Origin: Paenibacillus sp. RUD330
GTDB lineage: Bacteria > Bacillota > Bacilli > Paenibacillales > Paenibacillaceae
Assembly: GCF_002243345.2 (NCBI RefSeq)
Contig: NZ_CP022655.2
Span: 337,001-401,000 of the forward strand
Direction: 5' to 3'
DNA: 64,000 nucleotides
In this document: piece by piece, positions 50,053-59,667 of the stretch
Layout of the letters: each line of letters begins with the position of its first letter
How positions within the stretch are numbered: position 1 is the first letter of the stretch
Program-made: the position numbers and the translations under genes
The notes under the pieces: generated by a model
What the model was told of the DNA's origin: nothing
The model's database searches: none
Seen by the model: the letters and a program-made list of their open reading frames with translations, nothing else

Positions 50053-51939
50053 TCAGCCTGGGACAAGTGCAGCTTCTTCCAGGGTGACGGTATAGGTGAT
50101 CTCGGTCGTTTTGCCATAGCTGTTGGCGGCTGCGAGCTTGAAGGTATTGAGGCCTGGCTTCAGATCCAGGCTGACGCTTCCGCCGCCGCTGTAGATCAAT
50201 TGATCGTTCAGGAATAGTTTGGGCGAGTAATCATTCTCATCCGATACGGTCCATGTCAGCGTCACACGTGCGGAGGATGTTTTCTCCGGGGCGTATCCGA
50301 GAGTGAGGACCGGAGCGGACGGATTGAAGGTGATGGTGCGTATCGTCTCCGCCGTTTGCCCCAGTTTGTTAACGGCTTTGACTTTGAACGTGTTGGCTCC
50401 GGATTTGAGGGTGAAGGAGGCATAGCCGTATGGACTCTGTTCATCGTTCACGTATACTTTCGGGCTGCTGTCGTTGGAGTCCGTTACCGTCCAAGTCAGT
50501 CTGAAGGTGCTCTTCGTCGTGCTTTCGGGTACGTCGCCGACCTTCAGAACGGGGCCATCGCTGGCAAAGGAAATGGATTTCGCCACCACGGTTTCCTTCC
50601 CGAGGGAGTTCACGGCGCGGACGACAATGGCATTGACGCCTTGCTTGAGGGCGACCACGGTGCTGCTTCCGTAGGGTTGAAGCTTATCGTTGACGTAGAC
50701 CTTGGGGGAGTTATCATTCCCGTCCTTGACGGTCCATGTGACGGTTACGGTTTCCTTGTTCGTGGAGGCAGGCAGCTCCCCTACCGTCAAGGCGGGGCCG
50801 CCGGCTTGGAACAGGACCTGCTTGACGACCTCAGTGGAGCGGCCGTAACGGTTCGTCGCCCTCACCTTGATCGTATTGACGCCTTCCTTGAGCTGGATTT
50901 CCAGGGAGCTTCCGTAGCTCCGCCTTTCATCGTTCACGTAGACCTCGGGATCATAATCGTTGTCGTCTTTGACTTTCCAGGACACCGTAACCGACTGCTT
51001 GTCCGTCGATTCCGGCACGCCGGTTACTTCCAGTACCGGAGCTCCCTTTTCAAAGACGACTTTTCTGGTCACGGTTTGGGTCTTGCCTCCTGGAATACGG
51101 GCCGTCACGGTATACGTATAGGTGCCTTCATCCTGGAGCTGGACGGCTACGCGGAACTGGCCTTGATTGACCTCCGCCTCTTTGCTGTTGATGAAAACGC
51201 TGGCTCCCTTCGTCACATCGCCGGTGATGTAGAACGTCGGGGAGGATGTCTTTTCCGGTGCCTCGACATTGAGGGACAGGGATGCCTGGCTGTCTCCCGA
51301 GGCGTTTTTGATGACGCGATAGACAAGCGATGCGGCCTCGGCCCTGGTGACGCCGTCGGCAGGCTTGAGAGTCCAGTCGTTGTATCCGGTAAGAAGCTTC
51401 TTCTCTACGGCGAGAGCCACGTAATTGCGGAGGTTAGGTGAAATCTCGTCGTCGTCATGGAAGCGGCTCAAGATGTCTTTGTCCACCAGGTCGTCGGGCT
51501 GGTAGCCGAGCGTCTTGACGAGCGCTACCGCTACGTCCTCGCGGGTGGCCTTCCCTGTCGGGTCAAAGAAAGCCTTGCCGCTGGGCGGGTAATATCCCGT
51601 CAAAAAATCCTTGGAGGCCTCGATGGCGGAGTAGGACCAGCGGGAAGAGGATACATCCTGGAACGATTGGAGCTTGTCCGTCGGAAGATCCAGATAGAAG
51701 CTCAGCGTCAGGATCTGGGCGAACTGCTCGCGGGTGACAGGTGCCTGAGGCTTGAAGCTGCGGTCCTCGAAGCCCTTGAGCACCCCTAGCTGCACCAGGC
51801 TGTCGATGGCGTCGCGCGCCCAGAAGGTCCCGCTTACATCGGTGAAAGAAGGCTTGTCCTCCGCAGCGTGCGCGAAAGTCGGAAGCAAAAGGGTAATAGA
51901 GAGAGCGATCCATACAACCTTCAGTTTCAATTGATTCAT
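50053..51939 (-). CDS. SLH domain cell-surface protein with Ig-like repeats
   Basis: A 628-residue secreted protein. Signal peptide 1-25 (ends AHA). Three SLH domains (about 28-200) that bind the secondary cell-wall polymer: FWARDAIDSLVQLGVLKG, the region ending TREDVAVALVKTLGY, and GVTRAEAASLVYRV. Then a 75-residue beta domain and four repeats of about 78 residues, each with VTVSWKVKD-like start (TVTWTVKDGND), SPKVYVND and GVNTIKVRA-type end. The repeats look like bacterial Ig-like or cadherin-like modules that project from the wall. AAAGGAGCAGGACTT precedes the ATG. No catalytic domain is visible. Confidence 0.88.
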   Translation of the reverse strand: MNQLKLKVVWIALSITLLLPTFAHAAEDKPSFTDVSGTFWARDAIDSLVQLGVLKGFEDRSFKPQAPVTREQFAQILTLSFYLDLPTDKLQSFQDVSSSRWSYSAIEASKDFLTGYYPPSGKAFFDPTGKATREDVAVALVKTLGYQPDDLVDKDILSRFHDDDEISPNLRNYVALAVEKKLLTGYNDWTLKPADGVTRAEAASLVYRVIKNASGDSQASLSLNVEAPEKTSSPTFYITGDVTKGASVFINSKEAEVNQGQFRVAVQLQDEGTYTYTVTARIPGGKTQTVTRKVVFEKGAPVLEVTGVPESTDKQSVTVSWKVKDDNDYDPEVYVNDERRSYGSSLEIQLKEGVNTIKVRATNRYGRSTEVVKQVLFQAGGPALTVGELPASTNKETVTVTWTVKDGNDNSPKVYVNDKLQPYGSSTVVALKQGVNAIVVRAVNSLGKETVVAKSISFASDGPVLKVGDVPESTTKSTFRLTWTVTDSNDSSPKVYVNDEQSPYGYASFTLKSGANTFKVKAVNKLGQTAETIRTITFNPSAPVLTLGYAPEKTSSARVTLTWTVSDENDYSPKLFLNDQLIYSGGGSVSLDLKPGLNTFKLAAANSYGKTTEITYTVTLEEAALVPG

Positions 51940-52091
51940 AAGTCCTGCTCCTTTGCTGGAAGATCGGATGAGTATGGGAGTATTTTACTATATTATCGGG
52001 ATGAATGGAGATAATTGAAAGAGGAGCAGCCAACAATAGATCGAATTCGGAAAGGCTCGGATGCGGGAGGTTCACTAAGGAGGCAGGAAGA

Positions 52092-52736
52092 ATGGGAAAT
52101 GATCTTCATGACATGAAAGCCAGCGCCGCCTTCGCCATGGGCTGCTTCTGGGGGCCGGAGGCGCTGTTCGGCTCGCTGCCCGGGGTGCTGCGTACGCGGA
52201 CCGGTTATGCCGGAGGGACATCGCGCAACCCGGATTACAGGCATATGGGGGACCATTCGGAGACGGTGCAGCTTCAATACGACCCCTCGGCCATCTCCTA
52301 CCGCGAGCTGCTCGATTTGTTCTGGAGCAGCCATAATCCGGCCACTATCAACGGGTACAAGGACAGGCAGTACCAGTCCATCGTCTTTTGGAGCGGCCGG
52401 GAGCAGCTGGAGGCGATCCGGGAGAAGCTGGGCGGCCTGGCGCTCGAAGGAAAGCCCGTGCCGGATACGGAGATTGCCGAGACGGCGGAATTCTGGGCGG
52501 CGGAGGAGCGGCATCAGAAGCATAACCTCAAAAGGTTTCCCGATGCGGTGAAGAAGCTGGACGCCTTGTTCCCGTCCCGCGCGGAAATGGAAGCCTCGAC
52601 GCTGGCTGCCCGTCTCAACGGGCTGGCCAAAGGCTATACGAACCGCCAGCGGATTCTGGAGGAGATGGCCGGCTGGGAGCTTGCGGAACAACGGAAGAGG
52701 CAGTATGCGGCGGCGCTCAAGGAGATCCGCTGGTAG
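52092..52736 (+). CDS. msrA: Peptide methionine sulfoxide reductase MsrA
   Basis: A 214-residue MsrA. The catalytic Cys (C18) lies in GCFWGPE, followed by GYAGGTSRNPDYRHMGDHSE (cited to twenty residues) and the substrate-site WSSHNP. It lacks the extra fused MsrB domain; the tail from about 150 is an extension that may carry a resolving function but has no obvious second Cys pair. It reduces methionine-S-sulfoxide in proteins. Start at ATG 52092, eight bases from AAGGAGG. It is convergent with ytaF, with four bases between stops. Confidence 0.92.
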   Translation: MGNDLHDMKASAAFAMGCFWGPEALFGSLPGVLRTRTGYAGGTSRNPDYRHMGDHSETVQLQYDPSAISYRELLDLFWSSHNPATINGYKDRQYQSIVFWSGREQLEAIREKLGGLALEGKPVPDTEIAETAEFWAAEERHQKHNLKRFPDAVKKLDALFPSRAEMEASTLAARLNGLAKGYTNRQRILEEMAGWELAEQRKRQYAAALKEIRW

Positions 52737-52740
52737 CCGG

Positions 52741-53343
52741 TCAGATGAAGATCTCGTAGAGTCCGATGGCCGCGAGCAGAAGGCCGCCGATCGCGTTGGA
52801 GTAGCGGCCCAGCCATGTGCGGGCCAAGCGGACGCCGATGCCGGCCCCGATGCCGACCGTTATCAGCGAGAAGATCCCGATCGAGAGCGTCACGCCCGTC
52901 ACGGACAGTCCGGTGGCTCCGGCTCCGATGCCGCTGGCGATGCAGTTGAGCGACAAGGCGAGCCCCAAAGCCCAGCATTCGCTCCAGGACAGAATCTGAT
53001 TGCCGTCGCGGTCGGCCCGCAGGGGGTTTTGAAGGAGGGTGCCGCCGCTTGGCGAAGCCGCCAATCCAGCCCTGCTTGCCTCTCTCAAGCCGGATATGAG
53101 CGCCAGGATGCCCATGACGGCGATGAGCGCTCCGCCGATGCCGTTGGCGGCATCGGGATCGAGAAAGTCGGCGAGGAAATGGCCGCCAAGCATGGCGAGA
53201 CATGTCGCGGCCATGGAGAGGAGCGCGATCAGAAGGTTCGATCGGAATGGAATCAGCGTTCTCTTCGCGCCAAAAGCGATCCCGATCCCGAGATTGTCGA
53301 GATTGGCGGCAATTCCGATGCCGATGATGCTGAGCCAGTGCAT
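52741..53343 (-). CDS. ytaF: YtaF/MntP-like sporulation membrane protein
   Basis: A 200-residue membrane protein with six hydrophobic segments in two homologous halves. Each half has an Asp/Asn-rich motif (GIAANLDNLGIGIAFG and ALGLALSLNCIASGIGAG), characteristic of the MntP/YtaF family related to LysE-type exporters. YtaF is linked to sporulation; MntP exports Mn(II). ATG 53343 is preferred over the one two codons upstream because GGAGG lies seven bases before it. Confidence 0.82.
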   Translation of the reverse strand: MHWLSIIGIGIAANLDNLGIGIAFGAKRTLIPFRSNLLIALLSMAATCLAMLGGHFLADFLDPDAANGIGGALIAVMGILALISGLREASRAGLAASPSGGTLLQNPLRADRDGNQILSWSECWALGLALSLNCIASGIGAGATGLSVTGVTLSIGIFSLITVGIGAGIGVRLARTWLGRYSNAIGGLLLAAIGLYEIFI

Positions 53344-53472
53344 GGTCATTCCTCCATCCTTGAATATGCTTCTTAGCCTATGCGCCCATGGGCTCGGGAG
53401 TGCCGGACATGGCCTCGATCGACAAGGGGGCTGCTGAATCGGGTATTGCCGCCTCTTCCGGCATACATGAGA

Positions 53473-53493
53473 GCCCGGAGCCGGGCTTTTTTT
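53473..53493 (+). terminator. Orphan terminator-like hairpin
   Basis: GCCCGG, AG, CCGGGC and seven Ts, plus-strand orientation. No plus-strand gene lies in the 735 bases before it (ytaF is on minus), so it may end an undetected small RNA or leader starting after 53350. The loop is very small (2 bases), so the closing pairs are probably open. Confidence 0.6.
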
Positions 53494-53609
53494 GTGCTCA
53501 GATGCCTCGATGCGGCAAGAGGGGTGAAGCTAACGGGCGCTAACAAAGAAAGACAACAGAGAGCTATTAATCATAACCGGGAGCCTGTTTTTCGCCTGCG
53601 GGGGACTTA

Positions 53610-53635
53610 TATAATGGGTAAATAAACCGCTTACA
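53610..53635 (+). promoter_or_regulatory. Mannanase promoter with cre-like element
   Basis: -10 TATAAT (53610-53615) with a weak -35. Immediately downstream is ATAAACCGCTTACA, a partial match to the cre core (two mismatches to WTGNAANCGNWNNCW), well placed to block transcription when preferred sugar is present. Confidence 0.4.
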
Positions 53636-53690
53636 TATCAAAACGGCATTCAGCGGCGGTTTGAACCCAATCCACTCGAGGAGGATATAG

Positions 53691-56600
53691 ATGAAGAGAA
53701 CTCCCAAAATGCTCGCTGCGCTCCTTACAGCCGCCTTGGCGACAGCGCCCGTCCTGTCGGCGGCAGCAGCCGCAGCTCCGGCAGGGCAGACAGCCGGCCA
53801 AGGCGCAACAGATACGCAAGGACACTGGGCTCGCGAGGCGATCTCCCAATGGATGGCGAACGGTGTCGCAGCCGGATATCCGGATGGCAGCTTCAAGCCG
53901 GACGGAAGCATTACGCGAGCGGAATTCGCGACCTTGATCAACAAGCTGTTCGGCTTCTCGGGCGCATCCGGCCAGCCCTTCAGCGACGTCAAGGAAGGCG
54001 CCTGGTACCAGTCTGCGCTCTCCTCGGCCAGAAGCGCCGGTTATTATGAGGGCGTCGCCGGGAACAAAGCGCTTCCGCTGGCGGCCATCTCCCGCCAGGA
54101 CGCGGCAGCCATGCTTTCCCGGGTATTTCAGCTGGAATCGAATGACAGCGCTTCCGGAGGCTTGACTTTTATCGACGCCGCTCAAATCAGCGGTTACGCC
54201 CGGCAAGCCGTCCAGTCGCTGGCGGGCATGCTGAGCGGATACCCGGACGGGTCGTTCCGGCCGTCCGGCGACATGACCCGAGCCGAGGCGGTCACGCTGC
54301 TGAACAAGCTCGTGGCCGGGTACTACGCGCAAGCAGGCACATCCGCTGAAGGCAAGGTGGCGGGCAATGCGCTGATCAATCATGACGGCGTCGTCCTGAA
54401 GGGGCTGTCGGTCAGCGGCAATCTCTACCTGACGCCCGGCATCGGCAGCGGCGATGCGACGCTGGACGGCGTCAAGGTCGCAGGCAAAACCTTCATCGCG
54501 GGCGGAGGCCCGAACTCCGTCCATATCCGCGATTCCAGGCTGAACGAGGTGCTCGTCAACCGTCCGGACGGACAAGTCCGCGTATGGGCAAGCGGAACGG
54601 AGATCAGCCGTCTGGTCGTGAGCAGCCCGTCCAAGGTTGAGCTTGAAGGAGGGACAAAAGTCGCTTCCGTAGAGATCAACGCCGCAGCCTCCATGACGGC
54701 GAGCGGCAGCTTCTCCATCGGAAGCCTGACCGTGAATGTCTCCGGAGCGGCCTGGAACGGAAGTGTAATCGAGAAGGGCAGCTACTCGGTGGAGAACGGG
54801 GTCCTGAAGCCGTCCGGAAGCCCGCTTCCGACCGCGACACCGTCGACGTCGACGACTCCTTCCGTGACACCTGCGCCGACTGCGGCAGCGCCAACGCCTG
54901 CGCCGACCGCAACGCCTGCACCGACCGCAACGCCTGCACCGACCGCAACGCCTGCACCGACCGCAACGCCTGCACCGACGACAGAGCCTACGGCAACACC
55001 GGCACCGACGGTTGCTCCGTCGCCGACAGCTGCCCCTACATCGACGCCGGTCCCAACCGTGACGCCAGCGCCTGCTGCGGTCAATCTGGTTGACCGCAAG
55101 GCAAGCGCCCAGACGCGCTCGCTGTTTCTCTACCTGAACGAGCTGCGCGGCAAAAACATCCTGTTCGGCCAGCAGCACGCTACGACGGAAGGGCTGTCGA
55201 TCACGGATCGGGACGGCACGCAGTCCGACGCCAAAAACGCCGTAGGCGAATATCCGGCGCTCTTCGGCTGGGACACGCTCAGCCTGGAAGGCAAGGAGAA
55301 GCCGGGCGTGGCCGGCGACTTCGAGCAGAGCCGCGACAACCTGGCCGCCGTCATGAAGAAGGCCTATGACGACGGCGGCGTGCTGACGCTCAGCTCGCAT
55401 ATGCCGAACTTCGTCACGGGCGGCAGCTTCTACGACGTGAAGGGCAATGTCGTCTCCCACATTCTCCCCGGCGGGGACAAGAACGCGGAGTTCAACGCCT
55501 TCCTCGACAACATCGCCGACTTCGCCCATCATCTCAAGGATGACAACGGCGATCCGATTCCGGTCATCTTCCGTCCGTTCCACGAGCAGAACGGCAGCTG
55601 GTTCTGGTGGGGAGCCGCCTTCACGACCAAGGACGAGTACAAGGAAATCTACCGTTATACCGTGGAGTACCTGCGGGACAAGAAGGAGGTCCGCAACTTC
55701 CTGTACGGCTTCTCGCCGGGAGGGGGCTTCGGCACGGACGAGAGCCGCTACCTGGAAACCTATCCGGGCGACGACTATGCGGATATCATCGGCTTCGACA
55801 GCTATTACAACGGCGAAGGACAGAGTTGGTTCGACGGCGTCGTGACGGAAGCGAAGACGGTCTCCGGAATCGCGGACGCACGGGACAAGGTCGCCGCCTT
55901 GACGGAATTTGGCTACCAGAAGATGATGACAAGCGGCAACTCGACGCCGGACTTCTTCACGAGGCTGTCCGCGGCGCTGCAATCGGATCCCGACGCGAAA
56001 AGAATGGCCTACATGCTGACATGGGCCAACTTCGGGCCGGATTCCACCTATGTTCCCTACCCGATGCCGGACGGGCAGGAAAACCAGATGCTGCCCGACT
56101 TCATCCGGTTCTACAACGAGCCGTACTCCCTGTTCGCAGCCGGCGTAACGGGAGCCTACGACCGCAAGGCCGACACATCCGGGGAGCAGCCGTTCGTCCA
56201 TGTGGCTTCTCCGACCGACCAGAGCACGATCCGCTCCAACACGGCCGTGATCCGGGTACGGGTGCTGAATGCGGCTCCGTCCAAAGCGGTGTATCTCGTC
56301 GAAGGCTCGGATCGGGAAATTCCGCTGACTCTGGATTCCGCCAGCGGATATTATACGGCCGTATGGTCGCCTGCCGGCGCCCTGAACGGCAAGACGGCTG
56401 CCCTGACCGTGAAGGTCTACGCGGAGGACGGCTCCGTGCTGCATGAGCAGACAAACACGGTATTCGTGAAGGTTCCGGAGATCGAGGTCGGGACGTACGA
56501 CTTCGAGTCCGGCATTGAAGGCGTGCAGAACAACGGCGGCTATCAAGCGAGCGTCGACGCGATCGATGCCGCCGAATTCAACGGAAGCTCCGCCCTGAAG

Positions 56601-58049
56601 CTGACGGTTGGCGGCCTCGTCTACAGCGATACTTGGCAGGAGATGAAGCTGGAGCTGAAGAACGCCAAGGAGGTCGCCGGAGCGGCAGACCTGAGCGGCG
56701 TCAACCGGGTCAAATTCGAGGCGTACGTGCCTGTGTCCGCAGGGGCGAAAAGCGAAGGCAAGGGAAGCCTTCAGGCTGTCGGCCAGCTGCCCCCGGATTG
56801 GGAAGACAAATATGGAATGGGCACGACTCAAGTATCCCTGAGCGATCTTCCGATCGTCACGATCGGCGGCGTGGATTACTACCGCTATGCGCCAGTCATT
56901 GATTTCGCCGACGCGGACAAGCTGAAGCAGGCCGGCTCGATCGCCCTGTCCCTTGTCGGCAGCGGCTTGAACGCGGACAGCTCCATTCCGGTCTACATCG
57001 ACAATATCAAGCTGTACAGCACGTATGCCGATGCCGTGCTTGATCCGGCGATGGTCGACGACTTCGAGGGCTATCTCGGCAGCAACGAAGCGCTCGGCTC
57101 CAAATTCGTCCATGCCGGCGGCGATTCCACGAGTACCGCGCTGGACAGCGCGCACAAGAACAGCGGCAGCTACGGCCTGAAATACACGTACACGCTGGCA
57201 GGCAGCGGTTATGCCGGCATCACCAAGTCGCTCGGCGGCGTGGACTGGTCGGGCTTCAATGCGCTCCAGTTCTGGTACCAGCCGGACGGCAAGGGCCAGA
57301 AGCTCGTCATGCAGATCAATGCGGACGGCAAAACCTACGAGTATTACCCGGACACGACCGGAACGGAAGCGAGGCTCGTCACGGCTCCGTTCAATGAATT
57401 CGCTCCGGCCAACGGAGCGACCGGCACGCTGACCAAGCTGAAGCTGGCCAACGTGCAGGCGTTCTCGATCTACACCAACGCCGTGCCCGGCGGCAATCAA
57501 CTGACCAGCTCGATGTACTTCGACGATATCAAGGCGCTGACCGACCCCGATGCGGGCACGGTTCCGAACGGCAGCGCGAATGGCGGCCTTCCGCTTGGAG
57601 TGCTGTACGATTTCGAGTCCTCGGCATCGAACTGGGGCGTCGACAGCAACGGCTTGAGCCTGTCCGCTCCGGCTCTGGAGGACGAGGGCGCCGGCAAGGC
57701 CCTCAGCTCGGCCATCCCGGCGAACGTCTCCGGGGAAGCGACGAGCGAGCTGACCCGCTACGGGGCGCTCGACTTCACGAACGCTTCCAGGATCAAGGTC
57801 AAGGCCCGCATCTCCGGCGGGAGCGCTTCGGCCCAGCTGTTCATCAAGCATGGCAGCGGATGGGCTTGGGCATCCTCGGGAACCGTTCAGCTGACGGACG
57901 AATACCAGTGGATCACCCTCGACCTCATCGACACGAAGGATGCCAATGGAGGCAAGATCGACAAGTCGTTCATCCAGGCGATCGGCGTGCAGATTGCCAA
58001 GGCGTCTGGCGGCGGCAAGGTGTTTATCGACGACGTGATTCTGGAATAG
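53691..58049 (+). CDS. SLH-anchored multimodular GH26 beta-mannanase
   Basis: A 1452-residue secreted enzyme. Signal peptide 1-28; three SLH domains (about 40-215) for wall anchoring; a beta-rich spacer of imperfect repeats (220-365); a Pro/Thr linker (375-460); the GH26 catalytic domain (about 463-800) with acid/base Glu632 in RPFHEQNGSWFWW and nucleophile Glu739 in ALTEFGYQK; an Ig-like module (about 830-920); then three beta-sandwich carbohydrate-binding modules (about 930-1110, CBM27-like; 1117-1280; 1300-1452). It hydrolyses beta-1,4-mannan at the cell surface. Start at the ATG ten bases from GAGGAGG. It is unusually long for the family, and no mannan oligosaccharide transporter is adjacent. 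Confidence 0.9.
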   Translation: MKRTPKMLAALLTAALATAPVLSAAAAAAPAGQTAGQGATDTQGHWAREAISQWMANGVAAGYPDGSFKPDGSITRAEFATLINKLFGFSGASGQPFSDVKEGAWYQSALSSARSAGYYEGVAGNKALPLAAISRQDAAAMLSRVFQLESNDSASGGLTFIDAAQISGYARQAVQSLAGMLSGYPDGSFRPSGDMTRAEAVTLLNKLVAGYYAQAGTSAEGKVAGNALINHDGVVLKGLSVSGNLYLTPGIGSGDATLDGVKVAGKTFIAGGGPNSVHIRDSRLNEVLVNRPDGQVRVWASGTEISRLVVSSPSKVELEGGTKVASVEINAAASMTASGSFSIGSLTVNVSGAAWNGSVIEKGSYSVENGVLKPSGSPLPTATPSTSTTPSVTPAPTAAAPTPAPTATPAPTATPAPTATPAPTATPAPTTEPTATPAPTVAPSPTAAPTSTPVPTVTPAPAAVNLVDRKASAQTRSLFLYLNELRGKNILFGQQHATTEGLSITDRDGTQSDAKNAVGEYPALFGWDTLSLEGKEKPGVAGDFEQSRDNLAAVMKKAYDDGGVLTLSSHMPNFVTGGSFYDVKGNVVSHILPGGDKNAEFNAFLDNIADFAHHLKDDNGDPIPVIFRPFHEQNGSWFWWGAAFTTKDEYKEIYRYTVEYLRDKKEVRNFLYGFSPGGGFGTDESRYLETYPGDDYADIIGFDSYYNGEGQSWFDGVVTEAKTVSGIADARDKVAALTEFGYQKMMTSGNSTPDFFTRLSAALQSDPDAKRMAYMLTWANFGPDSTYVPYPMPDGQENQMLPDFIRFYNEPYSLFAAGVTGAYDRKADTSGEQPFVHVASPTDQSTIRSNTAVIRVRVLNAAPSKAVYLVEGSDREIPLTLDSASGYYTAVWSPAGALNGKTAALTVKVYAEDGSVLHEQTNTVFVKVPEIEVGTYDFESGIEGVQNNGGYQASVDAIDAAEFNGSSALKLTVGGLVYSDTWQEMKLELKNAKEVAGAADLSGVNRVKFEAYVPVSAGAKSEGKGSLQAVGQLPPDWEDKYGMGTTQVSLSDLPIVTIGGVDYYRYAPVIDFADADKLKQAGSIALSLVGSGLNADSSIPVYIDNIKLYSTYADAVLDPAMVDDFEGYLGSNEALGSKFVHAGGDSTSTALDSAHKNSGSYGLKYTYTLAGSGYAGITKSLGGVDWSGFNALQFWYQPDGKGQKLVMQINADGKTYEYYPDTTGTEARLVTAPFNEFAPANGATGTLTKLKLANVQAFSIYTNAVPGGNQLTSSMYFDDIKALTDPDAGTVPNGSANGGLPLGVLYDFESSASNWGVDSNGLSLSAPALEDEGAGKALSSAIPANVSGEATSELTRYGALDFTNASRIKVKARISGGSASAQLFIKHGSGWAWASSGTVQLTDEYQWITLDLIDTKDANGGKIDKSFIQAIGVQIAKASGGGKVFIDDVILE
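54909..54980 (+). repeat. 18-bp repeats in the mannanase linker
   Basis: Four head-to-tail copies of GCAACGCCTGCACCGACC (54909, 54927, 54945, 54963), each encoding six residues of the Ala-Thr-Pro-Ala-Pro-Thr linker. Copy number probably varies by slippage between strains. Confidence 0.9.
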
Positions 58050-58076
58050 CGGCCCCATTATTGTTCTCCTGAACCG

Positions 58077-58122
58077 AACAGCGGCGGAAGCCGGGCGCGA
58101 GCCCGGCCTTCCGCCGCTGTTT
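58077..58122 (+). terminator. Mannanase terminator
   Basis: About 20-bp GC-rich stem (58077-58096 with 58101-58121, one bulged C) around loop GCGA, ending TTTG. 28 bases past the stop. It can also serve the convergent amidase gene. Confidence 0.85.
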
Positions 58123-58182
58123 GATTCCGCTCTCTTTTGGAGAACGTCTGCATGAACGAAGCCGGTCCATCTATTCGGGAGT

Positions 58183-59667
58183 TCAGTCCGGATCGGACGG
58201 TGCAATGCGGTGTAGGCTCGCTTGTTCATAAGCATAGGCCAGCCGGAGAAGCACCGGCTCGCTGTAGGCGGCTCCGACGAAGGTGATCCCCTGCGGCCCT
58301 TTGGTCGTATAGCCTTCATCGCCGATGGCGCCTGTTTCCGCGCAGCCGCCCGGCACGGTTATGACGGGATATCCCGCGCGCGCGGACACATCGAGCCCTT
58401 CCTCGTTGCCCAGGAACAACAGCGCATCCAGCTTGTAAGCGCGGATGGCATGATCGATGCCTTGGTCCCGGGATACCTCATGGTTGAGGCGCAAGCTCTC
58501 GGCGTACACCGGTTCGGACAAGGTGCCGCTCGTTTCATTGGACCCGATCAGCGTGTCTTGCCCATACTTCAGAGCGGCGTCCCGATTCGCTTCGTTATAG
58601 GAAATCAGTTCATCGAGCGTCCGGACGGAAGCGCCGGAGCCTGCTTGGGCCAGATAATCGTTCAGCCCTTTTTTGAATTCGAACCTCATCACGTCCCAAT
58701 CCCATTTCGCGTTCTCGCAAGGCATCGAGACCGGGTCGACGATAATCGCTCCGCGATCCTTGCACAAGGCGATCGCCCGCTCGATGATCGCCGCCCGAGC
58801 TTCATCCAGTCCTTGATAATAATGACGCGGAATGCCGATTCTCGCCCCTTGCAGCCCGTTCGCGTCCAGGAAGGGCGTATAGTCCGCATAGGCTTTCCGC
58901 CGTTGTTCCTGCATGGCGTCATCCCTCGGGTCCGCCGCCGTCATGGCGCCGAGCAGGATCGCGGCGTCCCTGACCGTACGAGCCATCGGACCGGCCGAAT
59001 CCTGGCTGTGCGAGATCGGGATGATGCCTCTGCGGCTGACGAGCCCGATCGTCGGCTTGAGGCCGACAAGGCCGTTTTGCGAGGATGGGCTGATGATCGA
59101 GCCCGAGGTTTCGGTGCCGATGGCGGCCGCGCACAGATTCGCGGCAACCGCCGCGCCGGAGCCGGAGCTTGAGCCGCCGACGAACAGCTCGCCGGGACCG
59201 TAAGGATTGAGCGTCTGGCCGCCTCTGGAGCTATATCCCGACCGCATCGTGCCCGACATGAAATTCGCCCATTCCGTCATGTTGGCCTTGCCCAGGAAGA
59301 CAGCTCCGGCAGCCCTTAGCTGCTCGGCGACCGCCGAATCCGTCCTGGCGAAATGCTCCGCAAGAGCGAGCGAGCCGGCGCTGGTATGCATGCGGTCGCC
59401 TGTATCGATGTTATCCTTGAGCAGGATCGGGATGCCGTGAAGCGGTCCGCGGGATCCGCGCTCCAGCCGCTCCGCGTCGAGCGCCTCCGCGATTTCAAGG
59501 GCGTCCGGGTTGATTTCCAGCACCGCTTTCAGCTTCGGGTTGAGCCGTTCGATCCGCTCCAGGTACCAGCGGACGCAAGCGGCCGCCGACAGCGAGCCGG
59601 CTTCCATCGCCGCCTGCAACGCAGCGATATCTGCCTCTATCCAACCATCGTGGTTCTTTTTTTCCAT
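58183..59667 (-). CDS. Amidase signature family amidohydrolase
   Basis: A 494-residue amidase. The Ser-cisSer-Lys triad is intact: K84 in ILLKDNID, the cis-Ser in VGGSSSGSGAA (about 164-172) and the nucleophile Ser190 in GTETSGSI. No GatB or GatC gene is nearby, so it is not the tRNA amidotransferase subunit. The substrate amide is unknown. The start is an ATG about 18 bases after a weak GGGAGTG site. No operon partner. Confidence 0.88.
   Translation of the reverse strand: MEKKNHDGWIEADIAALQAAMEAGSLSAAACVRWYLERIERLNPKLKAVLEINPDALEIAEALDAERLERGSRGPLHGIPILLKDNIDTGDRMHTSAGSLALAEHFARTDSAVAEQLRAAGAVFLGKANMTEWANFMSGTMRSGYSSRGGQTLNPYGPGELFVGGSSSGSGAAVAANLCAAAIGTETSGSIISPSSQNGLVGLKPTIGLVSRRGIIPISHSQDSAGPMARTVRDAAILLGAMTAADPRDDAMQEQRRKAYADYTPFLDANGLQGARIGIPRHYYQGLDEARAAIIERAIALCKDRGAIIVDPVSMPCENAKWDWDVMRFEFKKGLNDYLAQAGSGASVRTLDELISYNEANRDAALKYGQDTLIGSNETSGTLSEPVYAESLRLNHEVSRDQGIDHAIRAYKLDALLFLGNEEGLDVSARAGYPVITVPGGCAETGAIGDEGYTTKGPQGITFVGAAYSEPVLLRLAYAYEQASLHRIAPSDPD

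Noticed and set aside
53380-53640. A cyclic di-GMP riboswitch before the mannanase gene
   Set aside because: The conserved GCAAACC and ACGCAAAGCC-type segments of class I are absent.
53631-58319. A very long minus-strand open frame (over 1500 codons) opposite the mannanase gene
   Set aside because: It is antisense to a gene with clear SLH and GH26 motifs, has no ribosome binding site, and its composition (Arg, Gly, Val-rich) is that of a shadow frame in GC-rich DNA.
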